25,266 nucleotides of DNA from CAZPXF01 sp964590945 (GTDB lineage: Bacteria > Bacillota > Clostridia > Lachnospirales > Lachnospiraceae), in contig CAZPXF010000026.1 of the NCBI GenBank assembly GCA_964590945.1, forward strand, positions 1 to 25,266. The letters are read 5' to 3'. The notes beneath the pieces are model-generated. The model was not told the origin of the DNA and made no database searches. It saw only the letters and a program-made list of their open reading frames with translations. Made by a program: the position numbers and the translations under genes. Of the stretch, positions 22,716 to 25,266 are shown piece by piece. Position 1 is the stretch's first letter. Every line of letters begins with the position of its first letter.

Positions 22716-23446
22716 ACCTCTTCCCCCTTATCCGCATGCTCTGTCTCTGCTTCCGTCCGTCCTCTCTCCAGATGGGTTCTCCCAAGAAAAAGCAAAAGGA
22801 TGATCAATATCATCGACGGAAGCACAAAACGATCTGCTCCGAAAATCTGAAGACATACAAATGCCGCCGCTACTCCGATCATCTCCGGGATCCGGTTTCT
22901 TTTCTCCATCCACTGTTCTACAAAGATCACAAGGAACAGCGCGGTCATTGCAAAATCAATCCCCGCCGCATTGAAAGGTATCACCGTTCCGGCGATACTT
23001 CCTATGATCGAGCCTGTCACCCAGTAGGCCTGATCCAGACTTGCGATGGCAAAAAGAAATTTCTCCTCATCCACACCCTTCGGAAGCTTTGTCGTACACA
23101 ACAGTGAATACGTCTCATCCGTCAGCGCAAAAATCATATACCACCGCTTCTTCCCCATACGGTTAAATTTCCCCAGAAGTGAAAGGCCATAAAAAATATG
23201 CCTTATATTCACCATCAATGTCAGGAATATCACCTGCATAAACGAAATCCCCGGCACAAAAAAATTTACAGCCAGATACTGGCCGGAACCTGCATATACG
23301 AGCAGGCTCATGAGCGCTGCCCATAAAAATGAATATCCCTTATCTGCATACATAACCCCAAATGCAATCCCGATAAACAGGTATCCGGTGAGAACCGGGA
23401 TCGTATACGGAAATGCTCTTTTATATGCCTCTTTGTAACCTCTCAT
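22706..23446 (-). CDS. azlC: AzlC family branched-chain amino acid exporter subunit
   Basis: The 246-residue polytopic membrane protein has the AzlC hallmarks: IPVLTGYLFIGIAFGVMY, a YAGSGQYLAV segment, LMVNIRHIFYGLSL and DETYSLL. It is expected to form the main channel part of the exporter with AzlD. AAGGA lies about 5 bases before the ATG. The hydrophilic C-terminal tail is rich in Glu and Arg. It lies 156 bases downstream of the marR-type gene, with the same orientation, so that regulator probably controls it. Confidence 0.94.
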   Translation of the reverse strand: MRGYKEAYKRAFPYTIPVLTGYLFIGIAFGVMYADKGYSFLWAALMSLLVYAGSGQYLAVNFFVPGISFMQVIFLTLMVNIRHIFYGLSLLGKFNRMGKKRWYMIFALTDETYSLLCTTKLPKGVDEEKFLFAIASLDQAYWVTGSIIGSIAGTVIPFNAAGIDFAMTALFLVIFVEQWMEKRNRIPEMIGVAAAFVCLQIFGADRFVLPSMILIILLLFLGRTHLERGRTEAETEHADKGEEVCR

Positions 23447-23552
23447 TTTATCCTTCTCTACCTGCCAGAGCGGCTGCCAACGGTTCTCCCCGGTTTTCCC
23501 AGAAATGGCATATCCCAGGTATCCTGCGCCGCGCCGCCGACAACGTCAAATC

Positions 23553-23572
23553 AGGCGCCCAACCGGACGCCT
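23553..23572 (-). terminator. GC-rich hairpin between marR-like gene and azlC
   Basis: On the minus strand AGGCGTCC and GGGCGCCT form an 8-bp stem with one G-U pair and a GGTT loop, 30 bases after the marR-like stop. No strong T-run follows, so termination may be partial. The remaining bases to azlC are unusually GC-rich and stay open in the azlC frame for about 30 codons, without a start codon. Confidence 0.4.
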
Positions 23573-23602
23573 ATCATCTTCAGTAACTTCTCTTTAAAGA
23601 TT

Positions 23603-24046
23603 TTATAAAATAATCTCTTTTTCCTCACTCATCATTTGCGATATCTTATATATAGTAGTAATCGTTGTCTTCAAATCTTCGCTCGGAATCTCTTCCTGTA
23701 TCTTCTGATAGTATTTCTTCAGTTTCTCATTCTGGTTCTCCATAAGCCCCTTCGCAATCTCAGTGACCTGGACATATGTACGCCCCTTCGCCACATCCGT
23801 CTTCCAATATATATGCCCCCGATCCTGCAGTCTCTGAATGATCTTTGATACCTCAGGTATCGTCAATTTCATCTCACTCGCAAGCTCTGCTAAGTAAACT
23901 CCCTCTGTCGTCTGATCCCGTTCCTCCAAATGCCGGATATAATAGAGCAACATATATTCCGACTTATCGATCAGGCTAAATACATTGTCTAAATTGATTT
24001 TTTTCAGAAAAAATTCTTCTTCCGGGTGCCATCTCTCTTTGCTCAT
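23603..24046 (-). CDS. MarR family transcriptional regulator
   Basis: This is a winged-helix repressor or activator of 147 residues, the usual MarR size. The DNA-binding part is YLAELASEMKLTIPEVSKIIQRLQDRGHIYWKTD followed by the wing GRTYVQVTEIAKGLME, with helices on both sides for dimerisation. The frame extends to an ATG at 24133, adding a Gly/Ser/Arg-rich stretch unlike MarR proteins. The ATG at 24044-24046 follows AAGGAGA, so I chose it, although the first ATG also has a GAGGAAG upstream. It is divergent from the LysR gene, with azlCD downstream. The natural ligand is unknown. Confidence 0.87.
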   Translation of the reverse strand: MSKERWHPEEEFFLKKINLDNVFSLIDKSEYMLLYYIRHLEERDQTTEGVYLAELASEMKLTIPEVSKIIQRLQDRGHIYWKTDVAKGRTYVQVTEIAKGLMENQNEKLKKYYQKIQEEIPSEDLKTTITTIYKISQMMSEEKEIIL

Positions 24047-24134
24047 TCGATCTCTCCTTCCGATGCTGCCGCTTCCTGTTCCGGAAGCCTGCCCGATTCT
24101 CTGTGCCATTCCCCCATTTCCTTCAAGATTCATT

Positions 24135-24156
24135 TTATACTTCCTCAGAAGTATAA
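24135..24156. promoter_or_regulatory. Perfect 9-4-9 inverted repeat, likely MarR-type operator
   Basis: TTATACTTC (24135-24143), CTCA and GAAGTATAA (24148-24156) form a perfect 9-bp inverted repeat in the marR leader, within the size range bound by MarR dimers. A second short dyad, TTGTA-TT-TACAA, follows at 24157-24168. Autoregulation of the marR-like gene is the simplest reading. Confidence 0.5.
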
Positions 24157-24189
24157 TTGTATTTACAACTACTACATACTATGAATCAA

Positions 24190-24218
24190 TTTATACCATA
24201 TAATTAATTTTTTGTCAA
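24190..24218 (-). promoter_or_regulatory. marR-like gene promoter
   Basis: On the minus strand TTGACA (24213-24218), a 17-base spacer and TATAAA (24190-24195) form a near-perfect sigma-A promoter. Transcription would begin near 24183, upstream of the 9-4-9 inverted repeat. Confidence 0.78.
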
Positions 24219-24237
24219 TGAATGCAAATTGTCGAAA

Positions 24238-24277
24238 TGTCAATTGACACTAATCCCACTGTTTGATTATAATCAAA
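24238..24277 (+). promoter_or_regulatory. lysR promoter embedded in two palindromes
   Basis: TTGACA (24244-24249), an 18-base spacer and TATAAT (24268-24273) are both full-consensus boxes. The -35 lies in the perfect 12-bp palindrome TGTCAATTGACA (24238-24249). The -10 lies in the perfect 16-bp palindrome TTTGATTATAATCAAA (24262-24277), which has the T-N11-A form of LysR sites. This fits repression of the LysR gene by its own product. Confidence 0.7.
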
Positions 24278-24305
24278 TTGTATATTGAGGAAGGGGAATC
24301 AATAA

Positions 24306-25184
24306 ATGGATTTAAAAAAATGTGAAGTACTTCTGACCGCCATTGATCTTGGCAGCCTTACAAAGGCTGGCGAGGTATTTGGATATACCCAGTCCGGCGT
24401 CACTCAAATGATGAAATCTCTGGAACGCGAGGTTGGCGTTCCGATTATAAACAAAGGACACAAGGGTGTTTCTCTTACGCCGGAAGGCGAGGCGCTGCTT
24501 CCCTCCATACGCTCCCTTCTCTTTGCGAACGAAAACGTGAATCAGGAGATCGCTTCTCTTCGCGGCCTGAAAAAGGGAACCCTCCGCATCGGAAGTCTTG
24601 TGAGCTGCTCTATTAAATGGCTCCCGGAAGTTATCGAAAAATTTCAGGAAACCTATCCTGACATCGTTTTCCAGATTATGGAAGGCGGCGGCATGGAGAT
24701 CATTAACTGGTTACATGCTTATAATGTAGACATCGGCCTTACAAGTCAGCAGGAAGATATGCGCTGTGAATTTATACCCGTTATGGAAGACCCTTACATG
24801 GCTGTTCTTCCGGTCGGACATCCTCTTGCTGAGTATGAATACGTGTCTGTCCACCAGTTTAATAACGTTCCGTTTCTAATGGCGGATTCATCCGATGATA
24901 CGGATATGCGGCGCCTTTTAAAGAAATATGATGTGCACCCGGATATTAAATACACGGGGAAAAATGATTTCTCCGTCGCAGCTATGGTGGAACACAAGCT
25001 TGGAGTCAGCATCGAACCGGAGCTGTTTCTTGACTGTTACAAGGGTGACTATATAATCCGCCCCTTAGAGCCGAATATTACCCGCACGCTTGGGGTCGCT
25101 CTGCGTTCCCACAAGGAAATATCCCCGGCCATGAAGCTTTTTTTCCAGTATCTGAAAAAAGAATATCCGCCGCGCGATCAATGA
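24306..25184 (+). CDS. LysR family transcriptional regulator
   Basis: The 292-residue protein has a typical N-terminal winged helix-turn-helix (residues about 1-60: LLTAIDLGSLTKAGEVFGYTQSGVTQMMKSLE, then GVSLTPEGE) and a periplasmic-binding-like effector domain (about 90-290, beginning GTLRIGSL). Length is standard. AGGAAGGGG lies about 10 bases before the ATG. It is divergent from the marR-like gene and its promoter sits in palindromes, so it probably regulates itself and perhaps the neighbouring marR-azlCD unit. The effector cannot be told from sequence; a branched-chain or related amino acid is only a guess from context. Confidence 0.94.
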   Translation: MDLKKCEVLLTAIDLGSLTKAGEVFGYTQSGVTQMMKSLEREVGVPIINKGHKGVSLTPEGEALLPSIRSLLFANENVNQEIASLRGLKKGTLRIGSLVSCSIKWLPEVIEKFQETYPDIVFQIMEGGGMEIINWLHAYNVDIGLTSQQEDMRCEFIPVMEDPYMAVLPVGHPLAEYEYVSVHQFNNVPFLMADSSDDTDMRRLLKKYDVHPDIKYTGKNDFSVAAMVEHKLGVSIEPELFLDCYKGDYIIRPLEPNITRTLGVALRSHKEISPAMKLFFQYLKKEYPPRDQ

Positions 25185-25195
25185 ACAGGGAAAAA

Positions 25196-25226
25196 GGCGG
25201 GATTTTAACCCCGCCCGTATATTTTC
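25196..25226 (+). terminator. Probable lysR terminator
   Basis: GGCGGG (25196-25201) and CCCGCC (25210-25215) form a 6-bp GC stem around an 8-base loop, 11 bases after the lysR stop. A short T-containing stretch (TATATTTT) follows, and an A-run precedes the stem. It is a plausible but modest intrinsic terminator. Confidence 0.55.
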
Positions 25227-25266
25227 ATCGTTTTAAGGAGTTCCTGTAAAAAGTACACGGCGAGTC

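Noticed and set aside
23460..23580. Possible UGA-containing (selenoprotein-like) reading frame before azlC
   Set aside because: Only about 39 codons, no SECIS-like element could be argued, and the composition alone explains the open frame.
24047..24133. 29-residue Gly/Ser/Arg-rich extension of the MarR protein
   Set aside because: It is unlike MarR N-termini and a strong AAGGAGA precedes the inner ATG; not fully excluded because the outer ATG also has a weak ribosome site.
1..25266. tRNA or rRNA genes, CRISPR arrays, insertion sequences, phage genes, riboswitch cores
   Set aside because: Looked for on both strands by eye; no direct-repeat array, transposase, rRNA core or recognised aptamer was found.

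Overview
The window looks like chromosomal DNA of a low-to-mid G+C Clostridia, most likely Lachnospiraceae. The support is strong Shine-Dalgarno (SD) sites of the AGGAGG type, sigma-A style promoters with 17-18 bp spacers, an Fe-S type PurF, an E. coli-like pyrB-pyrI pair, and several protein families (DUF5662, DUF5716, DUF5717) that I associate with that family. Most of it is core metabolism and information processing. I see no rRNA, tRNA, CRISPR array, insertion sequence or prophage, and no gene-free stretch longer than 300 bases.

Layout from left to right. (1) 1-3580, minus: pheA, a small unknown gene and ppk1 (cut by the window edge) form a tight operon that fires away from a palindromic -10 region near 3610. 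(2) 3662-5548, plus: a four-helix membrane protein, then pyrB-pyrI for pyrimidine synthesis, with a good promoter lying in the end of the membrane protein gene. A long imperfect hairpin follows pyrI. (3) 5685-8732, minus: an operon of a GH13/GlgX-like protein that has lost its catalytic residues, a TraX-family membrane protein and a DUF5662 protein that starts at TTG inside the TraX stop. (4) 8913-9188, plus: a DUF1292 protein whose 3' end overlaps the 3' end of a short UvrD/PcrA-like helicase. (5) 9155-15711, minus: purF-purB, then acpP-gltX, then the helicase, all co-directional. (6) 15827-21147, minus: three linked genes, DUF5717 (very large), DUF5716 (actin/Hsp70-like fold) and a helical TPR-like protein, joined by a short gap and an overlap. 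No terminator is obvious between them and purF. (7) 21417-22322, plus: nfo (endonuclease IV). (8) 22380-24046, minus: marR-type regulator and azlC-azlD amino acid exporter genes. (9) 24306-25184, plus: a LysR regulator divergent from marR across a palindrome-rich control region.

The best candidates for undescribed biology are the DUF5717-DUF5716-TPR cassette (an actin/Hsp70-like protein with a degraded phosphate-2 loop, packaged with a giant repeat scaffold) and the apparently dead GH13 protein co-transcribed with TraX and DUF5662. Several genes appear to use GTG or TTG starts with strong ribosome binding sites, so longer ATG models are probably wrong. All family assignments come from reading motifs by eye; no database search was possible.
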